In this document: piece after piece, positions 11,178-27,448 of the stretch
Layout: each line of letters opens with the position of its first letter
Numbering within the stretch: position 1 is the first letter of the stretch
Assembly (NCBI GenBank): GCA_964057225.1
Contig: OZ059898.1
Location: 8,432,001 to 8,496,000, forward strand
Source of the DNA: Auanema rhodensis
Taxonomy: Eukaryota; Nematoda; Chromadorea; Rhabditida; Rhabditidae
DNA length: 64,000 nt
Direction of reading: 5' to 3'
Position numbers and translations under genes: made by a program
Notes under the pieces: generated by a model
The model's database searches: none
What the model was told of the DNA's origin: nothing
Seen by the model: the letters and a program-made list of their open reading frames with translations, nothing else

Positions 11178-14100
11178 AACTGGAAACATATTTTTACTTA
11201 CTAAGAAACAATAGTATTAAATAATTAATCAAGATCTTCAAATTTGAAAGAACTGGTCTTTAGATGAGCTGCTTAGGCATTTGGGACTGAGTTCTATTTG
11301 AAGAGTGGCACATTTGAGTTGGGGGGTGATGTGGGCTGGTAAATAGCGACAAGAATGAAAACAAAATAGTGCTTGTTAATTTTTCCAAAATACAAAATTA
11401 TTCTTTTTTTTTTCATATTTATTCGTATTATAAAATAAAATAAAAATCAGATTCATATTAACCACGAGGAGGTGGTGGAGTGTAAAGGAAAACAGATAAT
11501 TTCGATTGATTGTAAGTTAAACATAGCATTATCATATGTTCGCAGCGGTTATATGAAGAACCTGACGTAAATCAACATAAATACAAAAATTTGTTCATTT
11601 ATGACTTTTTGTGGGTTGCCTACAAGGTAGATAACAATGTTGATTAGATTATTAACCATGTAAACTGCTGCTTCAAGCTGGTTGTTGGCAAAGCATGTAA
11701 TTATTGAACTTAAGCTGTCCGCGATAACGCAGCTGCAGCTTTGTGGTCTTTCGAAAGGAAGCGAACACGAGACTAAGCTCAACCAGTGGAAATAAATGGC
11801 AGGAAACCAGCTTAGGTTGTTCTTTAGCCAGAAATAGGACAAAATTTATAAATGACAACGAAGTTATGCTGTGTTTCCAAATATATAAGGAAGACACTCT
11901 AGATAGTTATATGAATCGCATATGCTGCAGCTGTCAATACACGTACATATAGCTATATGAAACAGCAGGAGCATCAACAAGAGAGAAGAATAAATAGCAA
12001 CAGCTGAAAGCTGGAAAGGACACTAACTGGAAGCCTTAAATGGACTTATCCCAGCAGGGATTTCACTCCCGCCCCGAGTCATTAGATGCTGAATAGCCGT
12101 CCAAATGTTGTAAATAGGAAAGACAAAAATCGAAGGTGTAAACAAATCGTACAGGTATTGTTACTTTGACTCCATAGTGAAGAACTGTATGGTTTTGTGT
12201 TATTGGTTTAGAAATTGAATGTAAACGCTAATATGTTAGGATAAAACACACAGAGATATGCGAATGTGATGGTCACGACATCTTTCACTACAACATACCG
12301 ATAAATAGCTTATCAGCTATTGACAAAAACTATAGATGATAGAAAAAGAAGGTATACTGAGCAATTTGCCGTTTTATCTAGTGTCATCATTCATCATTCA
12401 TTGTGAGTTCATTCATAGAGGAACAGCATGAGAACAAATATAATAATATTCTATTTTTTTACTATTGTGTAGAAGTGAGTATAATTTTACAAGAAAAAAA
12501 GATAAATGAAAGACGTGATTGAAATCAAATGTGTAAGGAAGCAGCTGGAAGACCATCTGGTCAATTTACTAAATTCCATCTTCTTGTTCCGTTGAGAATT
12601 CAGATTTTTTAGATTCATGATAACATAAAAAAAACTTTATTGAAATTTTTTTTGTGATATTTGAGATAAAGCTAGTAATATTAACAGTTTAAAATATGAT
12701 ACATTAACGTGCGAAAACTGAAAAGAAAGAAAGACGAGAAGATGGTACGTAAAGCGCAACAGCTTAAATCAGCAGAAATGAATCATCGCGAAATGCGGTT
12801 TGTGCAAAGGCTGCCATGAAAAGAACCCTATATGACGAGAGGTGCTATGCGTCTTTCCAAATAGACACAAATCAACGAAACAAAAAAAAACCACGTGGAA
12901 AAATCAAGCAAAAAGATCACAGCTTTTTCTTAGAGTTAATCTTTGGTGAAGAGTTGATTGCAAGATATGCTATGATGATACAAGTGATGGTGGCGGAGGG
13001 TCGATCGGCATCTGAGATGTTTGGACGGTGTGGGAAAATTCTGTCATCTGAATGGAGCGAGAGTCTCAGATCTACATGTTGACTTTGCCGACAACAGAAG
13101 ATAAAAAAGATGAAGAAGAAATAAAAAGAAAAAAGGAAGGAAAATCGACCATCAGTACTCAAGCATTAGTTGCTAGAAGACATTTCGACGTCTTTTTGGC
13201 TGGTAGGAGTGAGAAACGTTTGCTGCAGTCGGTCTGAGACTGTATAGGATGAACAAGGCAGTCTATTGGAGACATAGAACGAAAAAACGAGAACTGTCAA
13301 TAGCAAGAGGTTGCCATTCAAAAAAAGGTGCGTAGAAGGACATTGTCACCAATACCGGGAGGATGTTGAATGCTATTCATCCATACTGCATAAACATCAA
13401 ATAGGATATAGGGAAGCAATGAGACACAAGACAGAGAGGGTCTATATAGCTAGGCAACCTTTCTCACTGAGCCAGCTAATTGTAAAACCTCTCCTTCTCT
13501 TGCTTCTGCTTACCTTCAAGCTTGCTGTAGCTGCTGGGCGTGAAATAGCAAAACTGACCGAAATGTGACACCGTTGACATAAGCATTATACAAACATGGG
13601 CGCAGCATTTTACGAATAAGGAATAGCAGTGACTTGAGTGATTGGTTCAGATGACTACATTTAATAAAATCAATTTTTAATGTTATTCGGTATTGTATAA
13701 ACATCTAAGAATTTAGGGCGTGATAAAACAACGAATAACAGAAGCAGGAACAAAATGAAAAGAGCAGATGAGGCAAAAAAGAGAAGGGAGAGGCCCGCCC
13801 TTTATCCATCAAACAATCTCTCAGCGCTGCACATAATAATAAAATGATTTCTTTGTCAGCAAACAATTGAATATGCTTGAAAATTTATAATAAGCATGAC
13901 TTACCCCAGAAGGTTAGCAACTTTTTTAGTGGTCGGGGAAACAATTTGACGTAGCTATTTAGACGACATGTCCAGTCTTTCGTGAAACAGCTATACGTTC
14001 AACTTGCGGCAAATCGTTCAGGTTAGCTAGCAGTTGCAGACCACGTTGACGAGACAACTGTTAGATTAGGCAAAGATCCAAGAAGCTTTAGGCCATTCAT

Positions 14101-15233
14101 TACTCTTCAACACCATTGCTCTGTTGTATTAGGTCACCATTGGCACAAGATAGTAATTAGTATAAAAGTGCAGCATAAGCATAAGAAACGCTGATGTCAA
14201 CATGAACTATAACAATATGTTTTTTATTGAGTATATTCTCAAATGCTTGATCATTTATATTCGGCCGTTATAGCAGACACTAGTGTTAGAAACAAAAAAA
14301 TTCATAAAGAATGATGATTTTTCTATTACATAGTTCTTTGATCCTTGAGTTTGAAAAAAAATATTTCCATTCATGCAAAAATATCCCGTAAGCACTTGTT
14401 TTAGAATGTGCTGTGATCTATTACCACGAAATAAATCAGCAAGAAATTAATGAATAGCCTTGGTTAAACCTTTATGTTTAGTGCTTTAATTTATATATTT
14501 CCCTGTTAATTCCAGTCTTATTCATCATATAGGTCTATACAAATTATAAATTGCTAAATAAACATATATAATAATTTGAATATAGTTGACACTACGCTTA
14601 GTGATTCGCATTGCGCGCTCTGTTGCGATTTATATGTTACACCAGGTGTGGTGTTTCACAGTTTTATTCTCGTAATGAGGTCCAAGTACAAGCTGATTAA
14701 CAACAAATACATGAAAAGGGTAAATTTCCATAAGTATTTTTTGTAACACAAATTTTTTAATTTGTAAGCTTAAGTAGCTCCATATTGCGTACGGAACTAA
14801 ATTTTTTTCAAGAAAAATTGGCATTGGAGATTCACTCTAGCTTTGGCAAGAAATTTTTCATTTCAATCAATTGTTTTCTCATTTAAATAATGATATTCAA
14901 ATTCAACGTGTATACGTTATAAATATGAATTACTTTTCGTAAAATGGACCATAAAATTAGTATAATACTCAAACTAATGTGTGCCATCTGGATGCCCAGA
15001 ATAGCATGTTTATCTTTAATGCTTAGTCCTTGTTAAGTCATCATTGAATCTTCTTCTTACCATTACCATGGCAACTAAAATGCTCTCTGATATTGTATGT
15101 ATTAATAATCCACAGCTTTGCGTGTTACATCCGTTGTGTTGCTATCATTGGTTTCAGTTCCAATCAAATATTTGATATAATTCCCAAGAATAACTAGCTT
15201 TTTAAATTTATTTTATATATTTTTCTTTTCAGA
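11178..15233. other. 4-kb intergenic region, no gene recognised
   Basis: Composition is less AT-rich than neighbouring spacers, and CAGCTG/GCAGC motifs recur (for example near 11730, 11930, 12000 and 13520). Open frames at 12816-13082 and 13311-13568 lack protein-like composition and plausible splice partners. I see no repeat units, tRNA or hairpin of microRNA quality. It is the upstream flank of the ANKMY2-PRMT7-TAF7 row and may hold its promoter. Confidence 0.45.
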
Positions 15234-16873
15234 ATGGCAGATAAAATTTCTAGTAACAATGATATTTTTACCGCCATTGAACAAGGTTTTTTTTTGTTTA
15301 TGTGTTTTTACTTTTATATTGTACAGGTAAAACTGATGAAGCACTTCGTTTGATACATGAATGTAAAGATTTGAAGTACTGTGATAACTCCGGAATGTCT
15401 TTGCTTTCCCAAGCTGCTTTCAAGTATTATTTTGATTTTTAATTCATAATGAATATTAAATTTAGGGGTAATACAGATGTTGTTAAAGCTCTTATTAAAC
15501 GAGGATGTGATGTAAATGATAAAAATCATGATCAAGGGTACACAGCTCTGATGTTCGCTGCACTATCAGGTTGGTATAATATTTATTGGATATTTTAATA
15601 TATTATTTGTCTGTTCATACACTCCTTACAAATACAGTTATGTTTTTTTTCTATATAGGACATGTTGAGTTATGTAAGCTTTTGATGGATAGTGGAGCAA
15701 AATCCTATGCCACTAATAAGATAGGGAAAACCGCTTCGGAACTAGCTGCTTTTGTTGGTACGTTTTTCTTTGATTATGTTCTAATCGTAGGATAAATTAC
15801 TCTAGGGCAACATGAATGTGTTTCTATTATAAACAATCATATCAGCATAGATGAAGTGGAAAAATTCTTACATCCTGATGGTGAAAATAGCGAGGAACGT
15901 TTTCCATGCGAACTTAGTGATTTCATTCATGAAATTTGTAAGTCTCATAGGGTAAGTACTCTAGTTCACTTAAGTTGTTGTATATTTATAAGCTAGGTAC
16001 ATCCGATTGCTATCATATTCCGATTGGGAGAGTACAAAGATGCCATGAAGTATAAAAAAAAGGTTAACCCCTTTAGACAAAATATTATATTCATATCTTA
16101 TTGCAGATTTTGTATGTTGTGGATAGAGTTTTCGAACGACAATTGAGATGCAAACAGAGCAATGAGGTAGGCACAGTGGGAGATTAATCATCTTATTGAA
16201 TTCTATATAGGTTATGTCTTTGAAATTGTGGATCATTCTATTCGTTTTGCGGGAGGTGATCAAGTTTATCGAAGAAAAAGCAGACAATGAACCATCTGAT
16301 TCTGCTTTATTATATGGCAAATGGTTGTTGTATATAGAGCCAGAACAACAAGTCAGGTATCTTCAAGTGAAGTACTATTGATAATTAAGTTTTCTAATAA
16401 TTGTAGACCTAACTTGGAAACTTTATTACGAAATGCGGTGCGATCCTTCCCTTACCATCAATCCCTTTTATTTGAAACCCTAGTTAAAGTGAGTAAATAT
16501 GATATTTTCTGTAATGATTTTTTTTTGAGGCTATGGCAAAAGTCAAATATATGGAAAGACCATCAGCTTATGAATTCATTGTCCAAGGACTCTTCGGTCA
16601 ACGAATTCTAGCGTGTAGTAAGTTTTGTGCTACATGCGGAACACCAAACGCTGGAAAACGTTGTCCGAAGTGCAAGGTGAGTTTGTCTATCTAAACGCCT
16701 TTCTTTCATACTCATTTCAGTTCCCTTATTGCTCTCAAAATTGCCAAAAGTTTGATTGGCCAATACATAAGAAATGCTGTGAATCTATAAAGAATTGGAA
16801 TATTGTTGAAGATGAAGCCCCCAATATGTCAATGGAAGAGTTACAAAACCAAATCCAACAGATCGACGCTTAA
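15234..16873 (+). CDS. ANKMY2: Ankyrin repeat and MYND zinc-finger protein 2
   Basis: Eleven exons (15234-15285, 15327-15423, 15466-15569, 15659-15757, 15806-15951, 15997-16062, 16107-16166, 16211-16356, 16407-16488, 16530-16676, 16721-16873) give 383 aa, somewhat shorter than the roughly 440-aa human protein. Ankyrin repeats occupy about residues 15-130, with GYTALMFAALSGHVELCKLL and GKTASELAAFVGQHECVSII. A family-specific helical region follows. A MYND finger lies near the C-terminus: CATCGT, KRCPKCK, YCSQNCQ, HKKCC. Animal ANKMY2 has been tied to ciliary trafficking and Hedgehog signalling through adenylyl cyclases; role here is inferred. The extended acidic C-terminal tail of vertebrates is missing. 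TTTTCTTTTCAG ends 1 base before A-ATG, a strong trans-splice acceptor. First gene of an operon-like row. Confidence 0.9.
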
Positions 16874-16999
16874 AAATACTTGCCTGCCAATTATCACTCA
16901 TTCCTTGTGATCTTAATGAATTCTATGTCAGTTTTTGTAATATTAAAATATTTTTAATAGTCCCTTTTTCTATATATTATCTAGTTTTTCTTCCAATAA

Positions 17000-19760
<2,761 letters not shown>

Positions 19761-19928
19761 TTTTTATACCACTTCTTGTTATTTGTTATCTGTTGTTATT
19801 ATTTTTGTTTTGATGAATTATTAAAATTTTCTCTGTTTATATTTTACTATGTCTTGCTTAATCGTTTGATCAACGATTTCATACTTCAAACGAATATTTG
19901 TTTTCATTGCTTAAGCGAATTCTTTCAG

Positions 19929-20923
19929 ATGTCAACGCCGATTAATAAACTTCAAGCAAAGAGAGGTGGACAAAAGGTAACTTTTCGCCCTTAATTTCTT
20001 TCTATCATTCGATCCAGACTGAATTCCCCGATGATATAGCTGATTGGGAGAATCATATTGTGCTCAGAGTTCCTGAAGAAGTTGCTGGAAAAGTATGTAT
20101 CTTACTGCAATTATTCTTATTTATTCTCATGCATAATATACAGATCAATCATATGATAGACGAACCTTCAAGTGCAAGCAAGGATGATTTGGCTGTTCAA
20201 TTTACTTCCAATGATATGAGACATGCAACTGTTAGAGTTGGACAACATCTTCTCAGCGGAAAACTTTTTGATTTGCCTTGTATTAATGAGGTTTTAGTTT
20301 TAAAAAGGCCATATTAAACATAACATTCAGGTTATGAAAACGATTGATCGTAGAAATTTTTATAAAGTGACGGATTTATCACAGGTCATGGTTTGTAGTC
20401 GTGAACTAAGTAACCCCGAAAGTAGTGCAGCCGATAATCCCGAAACTTCAGCACATACAAAAAAGGTTGTTTTTACGAACCCATTAAACATAAAAACGAC
20501 AACTAGTGATTTATAGGAAGTCAAACAATGGCAACATCCCCATGGATTGACCCCACCAATGAAGAGCGTACGACGCCGACGCTTCAGAAAAACGAAAAAG
20601 AAAAAATATATGGATGCCCCTGAAGTCTTCGAATCCAATCCATAGTAATCGTAAACCTTTTTCTTCCAGGTTGAAAAAGAGTTAAAACGACTGCTTCGTG
20701 CAGATTTAGATGCTGAAGATGTTTGGTGGGAAATTGTTCCAACAGAAGATAAAAAGAAAGAAAAAGTATTATATTTGTGAATAAAAAGCGAAACTTTTAT
20801 TTCTAGCAATCCTCTATTGATGGCACTGCTGCTGTTGATGACCAAGCGTTGTTTGGAGATAAGGTGACTAGTAGTGAAGATGAGGATGGGGAACAGGAAC
20901 AGTTAGATGAAAAAGATATTTGA
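19929..20923 (+). CDS. TAF7: TFIID subunit TAF7 (TAFII55 domain)
   Basis: Seven exons (19929-19976, 20018-20092, 20144-20290, 20331-20465, 20517-20624, 20670-20765, 20807-20923) give 241 aa. The TAFII55 N-terminal domain is clear: [87 protein letters not shown]. An acidic tail follows. TAF7 binds TAF1 in TFIID and restrains its activity before initiation. The vertebrate C-terminal coiled coil, about 100 residues, is absent; the protein stops soon after a run of Glu and Asp. TTCTTTCAG ends exactly at the ATG, with no 5' leader bases, the mark of a trans-spliced downstream cistron. The gap to PRMT7 is 168 bases. Confidence 0.92.
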
Positions 20924-21686
20924 TAAAACTCTTTTCTTTTTATGCGGGTTCATTATATTAGTTTTCTTACTCGTGATCTTTTCTATATATATCAAAGTTG
21001 TATTTATGAAATGTATAAAATTAGCCATGTAAAAACGTTGTCATGCTTTCAGTCTTGATATTAGCATGATTATCTAAATTTATTATATGCTTACGTCTCG
21101 TTGAATCGAGTTGTGATACCTTTTTTCTATTTTTCAGTTCTCCGTATATCTTTTTTTCGACGTTTTATATCTTCAATATTCGATGACCATCACTTTCCTT
21201 GATTGTTCGCATATATCTCACCGCCTCTTTTCTTCATATCTAGCACTTAGTCTGGTCTTGTTCTCTTCTTTTTATTCTTATACGTCATGTCTTCATATCC
21301 TGCATGCTTTGTTTCATATCGGGTTTTATTGTTCTAATCGATCTTTCCACTTTCAAAAAAGGATTCGCATTCCAAGTTTTCTTGGCTCTGAGATGAAAAT
21401 CAAACTAGCTAATTCTTCATGCTATTCCATTTAGTCTTCATTTGTTCTAAAATATTCTCAGCGGTTATTCGGTAGTTATCGTGTCCTATGATATCTCTAA
21501 ACCTGCTCTTTCCCTAGATATGCTAATGTTGTTTAAGTGTTATTTTCACGTATGCAAATGATTCATGCATATAAATTGCAAATGTGCAGCTGCTATATTC
21601 TGTTGGTTCGAGAAATGGATGTTAATCTATTTTATATTATTATTTCAAATGATTTTGGCACTTTTAATCGACGTTATTCTACGCTG

Positions 21687-21718
<32 letters not shown>

Positions 21719-23929
21719 TTATTTATTTATTTCGATATCGATATTTAAATTTCTACTTATGCATATCCATATATAGAATATCCATATATCATGACATGTT
21801 GACCATCGCGTATTAAATTTTATTGATACATAATTTCCTCCTTTTTACTCCCTTCTTTTTTTTGCTACCATAGCTTTAGCTTTATCATACGAAAACTAAA
21901 TTTAATTTTTTTTCTTCCAACATTTTTTGAGAAAAATATTTAATTTCCTTCAAATTTATTGTAGTGTTCTCTTCTTATTTAAAAAAGAACAGTTTTTTGG
22001 TTTTCAATTCTGAAGGCCTTTCTCATGAAGTTAATATATGCGACACAGGAAGGCCGAGGATATTGAAATAATTAGTTCGATAGTCCTCCTTTATGCTACA
22101 TTTCAGCCTGCGACGTTACCTCCACTTAGCTATTGAGATGTCCTTGTACATCAAGAAATCTTGGTGGACAGTTATTGATCTCAATTGCATATGTTTACTT
22201 TTGTAACTGTGAACGTGAGGGCTACCTTTTTTGAGCTATAACTCTAGTTATTGTTATATTATCGTGTTAACAATTTATTATATCATAATACTTCATATCA
22301 TTTACTTATTAGCTTACTGCTTTTTAGCAGTCCATATACTCTTACATTTGTATCTGTCATTCTTTTTTTTTATTTTTTTGATCAAAGTTATCTCTAACGT
22401 ATTGAATATGCTGGTGTTTGATCGCTTGTTTCATCCTTAAGTCATGAAATGATCAGAAATACAGCTCCGACTTTTTTTTCTATTCTCTTATCGTCTGGGA
22501 TGACTAGTGCACCTCAGAATTTGACTCTGGCACACATTCACTTGTTCTTTTCAAAATTGTTTTCATGAATTTTGATATGATTACTGGTCGTTCATTCGAG
22601 AACCGTAAGTAGATATAAATGTATGCTTGTCAAGATAACCTATCAGATCTCTCGCTCGATTGTTATTGTCTCATTAACTATGAAGTAATAGTTATTTTCT
22701 TCAGAGAACACGTCGGTCCAGTGTTCGCTCCAATTTTCTTACTTAATCTATCAAGTCAAATCGTCCTCAACTCACATTTGTAGATATGTTGTTCTGAAGC
22801 CTGTTTGGAATAGAATGGGGCTTCAGATTCACACTAATTGGCGGATTCCGAGGGCAGATTTTGTTTCGTTGAAATTAGATGGGGCAGCAGCCTCTTTTAT
22901 TATTTTATTCCGCTTCTATTTCTTAATTTTAGTAATAAACTTCATTTTGTATGTTGACGTTAGGGATATTTACTCGGGCATCACATATCAGTTTAAAATA
23001 TTACCGAATCAAATATTTTGATTAGGTTATTTATGATAGGAGTGGTTTTCTGTGATGCAATCTGTTGTCTGATTTTTTCATTGTGTTACTCCATTTGTTT
23101 TATACTCACTACTGTTTTTGTTATCAGGTTATTGATGCTACATAGCATAATGCTATTTTATTTTTGTTCCTTGAGGTTATCATTTGAAAACGTATATAAC
23201 GTCGTTTTGTATTGTTTTCTTGCTTCAGATGCTCAATCAGCACTCATTTAGGACCGCAATTCTCACGGCCTCCGAACGTTTCTCATGATGTTTGCTTATA
23301 GAAGAGGGGAGATTCTTCTTTATTTTGGGCAGATGCATCAAATTCAGATTGCTTCAATCTTATTCTCTCAGTAAGCCGCGTCTTTGGTCTCATCTAGGCA
23401 TAATACTCCAGTACACATTCTTAGTATATGAACAACTTATCGACTTCTTAGCTAATTGATATGCTAAATGTGCTTTCAGTGTAGTCACAAAGGGTATTTA
23501 CAGCCTGTTCAATTTATTTTAGTTTTACTTGAAGCTTTCACTCTCTTTTCACTCATGTTTTAAGTGTGCATTGCAACTAGATCAACAATTTCAAAAGAAA
23601 AAGAAAAAATTTTCTACATTCTTTGTAGTTTTAACCTTTTCTTTTTTTTAAAGCTGGATTTATCATAGTCATATCTCTAATCCTTTCTTTATTGTTGCTA
23701 TATAGCGCTCAGCTGGGCGAGAATGGATTTTTATGAGATTTTTGTTGTCTATACCCATTACTCATGATTCTCTGATGCTAACGCTAATTTCATCCTCTTT
23801 TCTTCTCGTCGTTTTTCTGTTTCCGCTTAAGCACTGTTTTTCTTTAGTAGTATTAACAGAAGACTTCTTGTAGTATGTGGTTGTAACGAAATTTGACAAT
23901 TAGCTGAATATTTTGGAAAATATTGAAAA
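20924..23929. other. 3-kb T-rich intergenic region
   Basis: The plus strand is visibly T-rich over almost the whole stretch, with open frames made of Phe, Ser, Leu, Ile and Tyr codons, the usual product of poly-pyrimidine DNA. No acceptor/donor pair encloses a credible exon. A (TA)n run lies at about 21687-21712. It may contain the TAF7 3' end and an outron or promoter for the sulfotransferase. Confidence 0.5.
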
Positions 23930-25464
23930 ATGCGTAAAATAAAGCCGTATATCGTGTTCGCCATATTTGGCCTAGTATTATTGGTTTATTTATGGTCATC
24001 GAGGTTTGATAATTTCTTGTTTTTCAATATTTAAATATACTTTTCAGTGGGGAAGAAGTCTATCCAATGCCTCAACGGGCCAATAGACACGAACGAAAAT
24101 TGGTGACATCCAACGATAAAAATTATACTTACGATAGAGAATCTCCTTTTATATTTATTGGTAGGCTTAAGAAGCTTCACTTACAAATTTGCATATGTTT
24201 CAAGGCGGTGTCCCACGTTCCGGAACAACGTTAATGAGAGCTATGCTGGATGCACATCCTGATGTAAGATGTGGTGAGGAAACGCGAGTAATTCCTCGTA
24301 TTCTCGGTTTGCGAGCACAATGGAAGAAAAGCGAAAAGGTTAGGACAACACATTTATTTTCATTACCAAATTGTTTAAGGAGTGGAATCGCCTTAATCTA
24401 GCAGGTGTCACAAACGAAGTTCTTTCAAATGCAATTAGTTCTTTTATTATTGACGTATGTTAGATATTACTATCTCGATAATCGAATTTGGTTGTAGATT
24501 ATGGCTGGACATGGAACACCAGCACCTAGGTTGTGTAACAAAGATCCTTTCACAATGAAAAGTGCTACATATCTATCGGAAATCTTTCCGAATGCCAAAT
24601 TCATACTTATGATTCGTGATGGCCGTGCTACAGTACATAGTATCATATCTCGCAAGGTTTAGTTTTGTTTATATATTATAGTAACTTGTGATTGATTAGA
24701 AATACAGCTATCAAAGCTAAAACCATAGGAGATTTTTTAGGTCACAATTACTGGCTTTGATCTCTCAGATTATGGGCAGTGTATGAGGAAGTGGAACGAT
24801 GCTATATCTATGATGTATGATCAATGTAATCAAATTGCTGATAGGTGTTTTAAGGTATTAAGAAAACTTTGTTACGTATTGCTTAGAGTTCAGAGTTTGT
24901 TCAGATGTATTATGAACAGTTAGTACTTCATCCCGAACAGGAACTCAGAAAACTACTCGAGTTTTTGGGTATTCCGTGGAATGATACTGTACTGCATCAT
25001 GAAGAACTTATCGGAAAAGATATTTCTCTCTCCAAAGTTGAAAGAAGTTCCGATCAGGTTTGAAATCTCTTTTCAATTTCTTCATCTTGAATTATATACA
25101 TTAGGTTGTTAAACCAGTCAATATGGATGCACTTAGTAAATGGGTGGGGCATTTACCGAGTGATGTTGTGAGTGCTATGGATACGGTGAGTGATTTACTG
25201 ATTTCATTTCAAATTTCAAAAAAAAAATGATTATAGGTTGCTCCAATGCTCCGTAGGCTAGGCTATGATCCTTATGCAAATCCACCCAATTATGGTTGGC
25301 TTCTATGATAAATTATGATACTATTTATCTATTTGTTTTCAGGAAAGCCCGATGAAATTGTGGCACAAAAAACCGACGATGTTCACAAAAATGGTCAAAT
25401 GTGGTATCAGCGGGGTGTCGAAGTTGTGAATGATCCAGCTCGAGTGGATAAACCATTTTTATAA
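23930..25464 (+). CDS. TPST: Tyrosylprotein sulfotransferase
   Basis: Ten exons (23930-24003, 24048-24160, 24205-24338, 24380-24454, 24498-24656, 24741-24854, 24905-25057, 25105-25185, 25237-25294, 25343-25464) give 360 aa, normal for TPST. Residues 6-24 are a type II membrane anchor ([16 protein letters not shown]). The PAPS 5'-phosphosulfate loop reads GGVPRSGTT (63-71). [10 protein letters not shown] holds the catalytic Glu (88 or adjacent). The 3'-phosphate block is [29 protein letters not shown] and [19 protein letters not shown] are further family signatures. The enzyme transfers sulfate from PAPS to tyrosines of secreted and membrane proteins in the Golgi; in nematodes it is needed for cuticle and cell-matrix proteins. 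Unlike its neighbours, no TTTCAG-type acceptor lies directly before the ATG. Confidence 0.93.
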
Positions 25465-25819
25465 AGTTGGATGTTCTGATATGACGGATCAGAATGTTTG
25501 AAAATAGCTGTTGTTGCCATTATCTGACTTTAATTAATTCTTGTCGACGTTTATTAATCCCCCTTTAAGCTCCAAGATGGGTGAAACTTTTTGAAACGAA
25601 TCAATCTTAAAAATTAAAGCTGCATAAAGCGAGATATTTGCGGGTGTACAAATTTTTATGTAAAGATACTATCGCCACCTTGTTTTCTGACCTAGTTGGC
25701 TGGGTTTTCTGCATCATATCACATATTGATGCTCTAGCATAATGCCCAGTTTTGGTTTTATTTTGGTGATTCTTCTGTGATGCTATTATTGAATTAATAA
25801 ATGTATATTTATATATTTC
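25465..25819. other. Shared 3' spacer of TPST (+) and BBS7 (-)
   Basis: The two stop codons are 355 bases apart. On the plus strand AATAAA lies at 25796-25801; on the minus strand AATAAA reads from 25762 to 25757. If both are used, the two messages overlap antisense at their ends. An ATTAAA near 25611 is another plus-strand option that would avoid overlap. Confidence 0.4.
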
Positions 25820-27381
25820 TTAATTGAGTCTTTTAATTGAATTCTCGTCTGCAACCGATTTAAAGAAGTTAATGCAGTTATCCAAGCTATAGTTGTTTCG
25901 AAGCATCTCATGTAGAGGTCCAATATGATTTTTAACATTTCGTCCATTTAATCGAGCTCGGTCAAGAAGTAAATTCTCATATATCGAAAATACATTGCTT
26001 GTCTGAAAGATTACAAGATAAATGATAGATAATCCAGCTATATCTAACCTCAATCGGATTTTTGTCAGCTTCTGCATAGATGGCATCATGATTTTTAAGA
26101 ATTGCTTTGTTTTCATCATTCAGAAAAGATATATCGGAACAATTAACTTCTAACTCCTAGAATATAATTAACATAATCAAAGATATGAATAACTAAGAAA
26201 AGCAAGTTTGAATTTAAAATTGAAAAAAAGGATATGTTAGAGATGATGCACAAGCACCAATGAAATAGACAAGATTGAACAAAAAGCAGCAAGAATATGT
26301 AATTGGAAACTTTCATTCTGAGATGAGCTAAAAACAAATTTAGAAACATTAGCTAGTATGCCACGTCAAAGGCAGCAAATACAGATTACTTTCAGCAAGT
26401 TAAATAGAGATCTTTTTAAAGAAACATTGACGTCATGCAGACGAAAAGAAATGCTGACTTTTGTACGGAAATGTGGTCAATCTCATTAAATCTAATGTAT
26501 TATACATTGTAAAAAATTTATCATAGAAAGTTTAGTTTGCAACCATAAAGTTAGAAAGTTTGTTGTTAGAATATAAATTATGCAAATTCCGTAAATATTA
26601 AAATAATATAAATCCAGAAAATACAACTTACTCGTAATGCTGTAGTAAGCATTTTACTTCTTTCAGTTTCCAATAATTTTGTTACTTGAGGATGAAGTAA
26701 ACGCAAACAATGGCTGATTGATTCTTCATTCAAATCTGCAAAAAAATTATAGTTAAATAGTATTTTTGTATTAGTATCAATGAAAAAAATAATAATTACG
26801 TAGATTATTCAATCAATAATTATATCATATAATTTTGAAAAAAACTAACCACATTGAATTTGAACACGTATCTGACTTTTCGTTGTTTCTGCACTGATTC
26901 GATCACGTATAATGGCAATCGTAGACATACTGTCTGAATGGAATACAACAGAGCCTCGTCTGAAAACATTCAACATAAATTTGTTGTGATTGCTGGATAA
27001 ATATATTGATACATACGAATATACTGCTTGTAATTGAGTACCACCATTAATACAGTTTTGCAGATTCAAGGTTACACTGTCAGTTGGTGGAGCTTTCAAT
27101 GGTATCTCGGGTATAAGCATAACTAGCCAAGCATGTGCTTCTGCCATTGTAAAGTTACCTGAAAGCTGATATTGCAACTTCTAAAAATTGTTTCCTTAAA
27201 AAACAAAAATTTATATTTATCTGCAGAAAATCTCTTTGTTGTTGAAAGTACATTTTACGTGAAAATCTGTATTACACGTGTTGTTAAATGCTACGTCTTT
27301 TCTCATCATTTTTCAAATCATATGAAGCTTAAAACGGTTGTAATAGTATTATTTCATTTTATATATAGTATATAGTATATA

Positions 27382-27448
<67 letters not shown>

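Noticed and set aside
12816-13568. Open frames of 60-90 codons in the 11-15 kb spacer
   Set aside because: Overlapping frames on both strands, no domain, no plausible splice partners, and composition unlike the real exons in this window.
20360-20845. 161-codon minus-strand frame opposite TAF7
   Set aside because: It is the antisense shadow of TAF7 exons 4-6; the plus strand has the conserved protein and splice sites.
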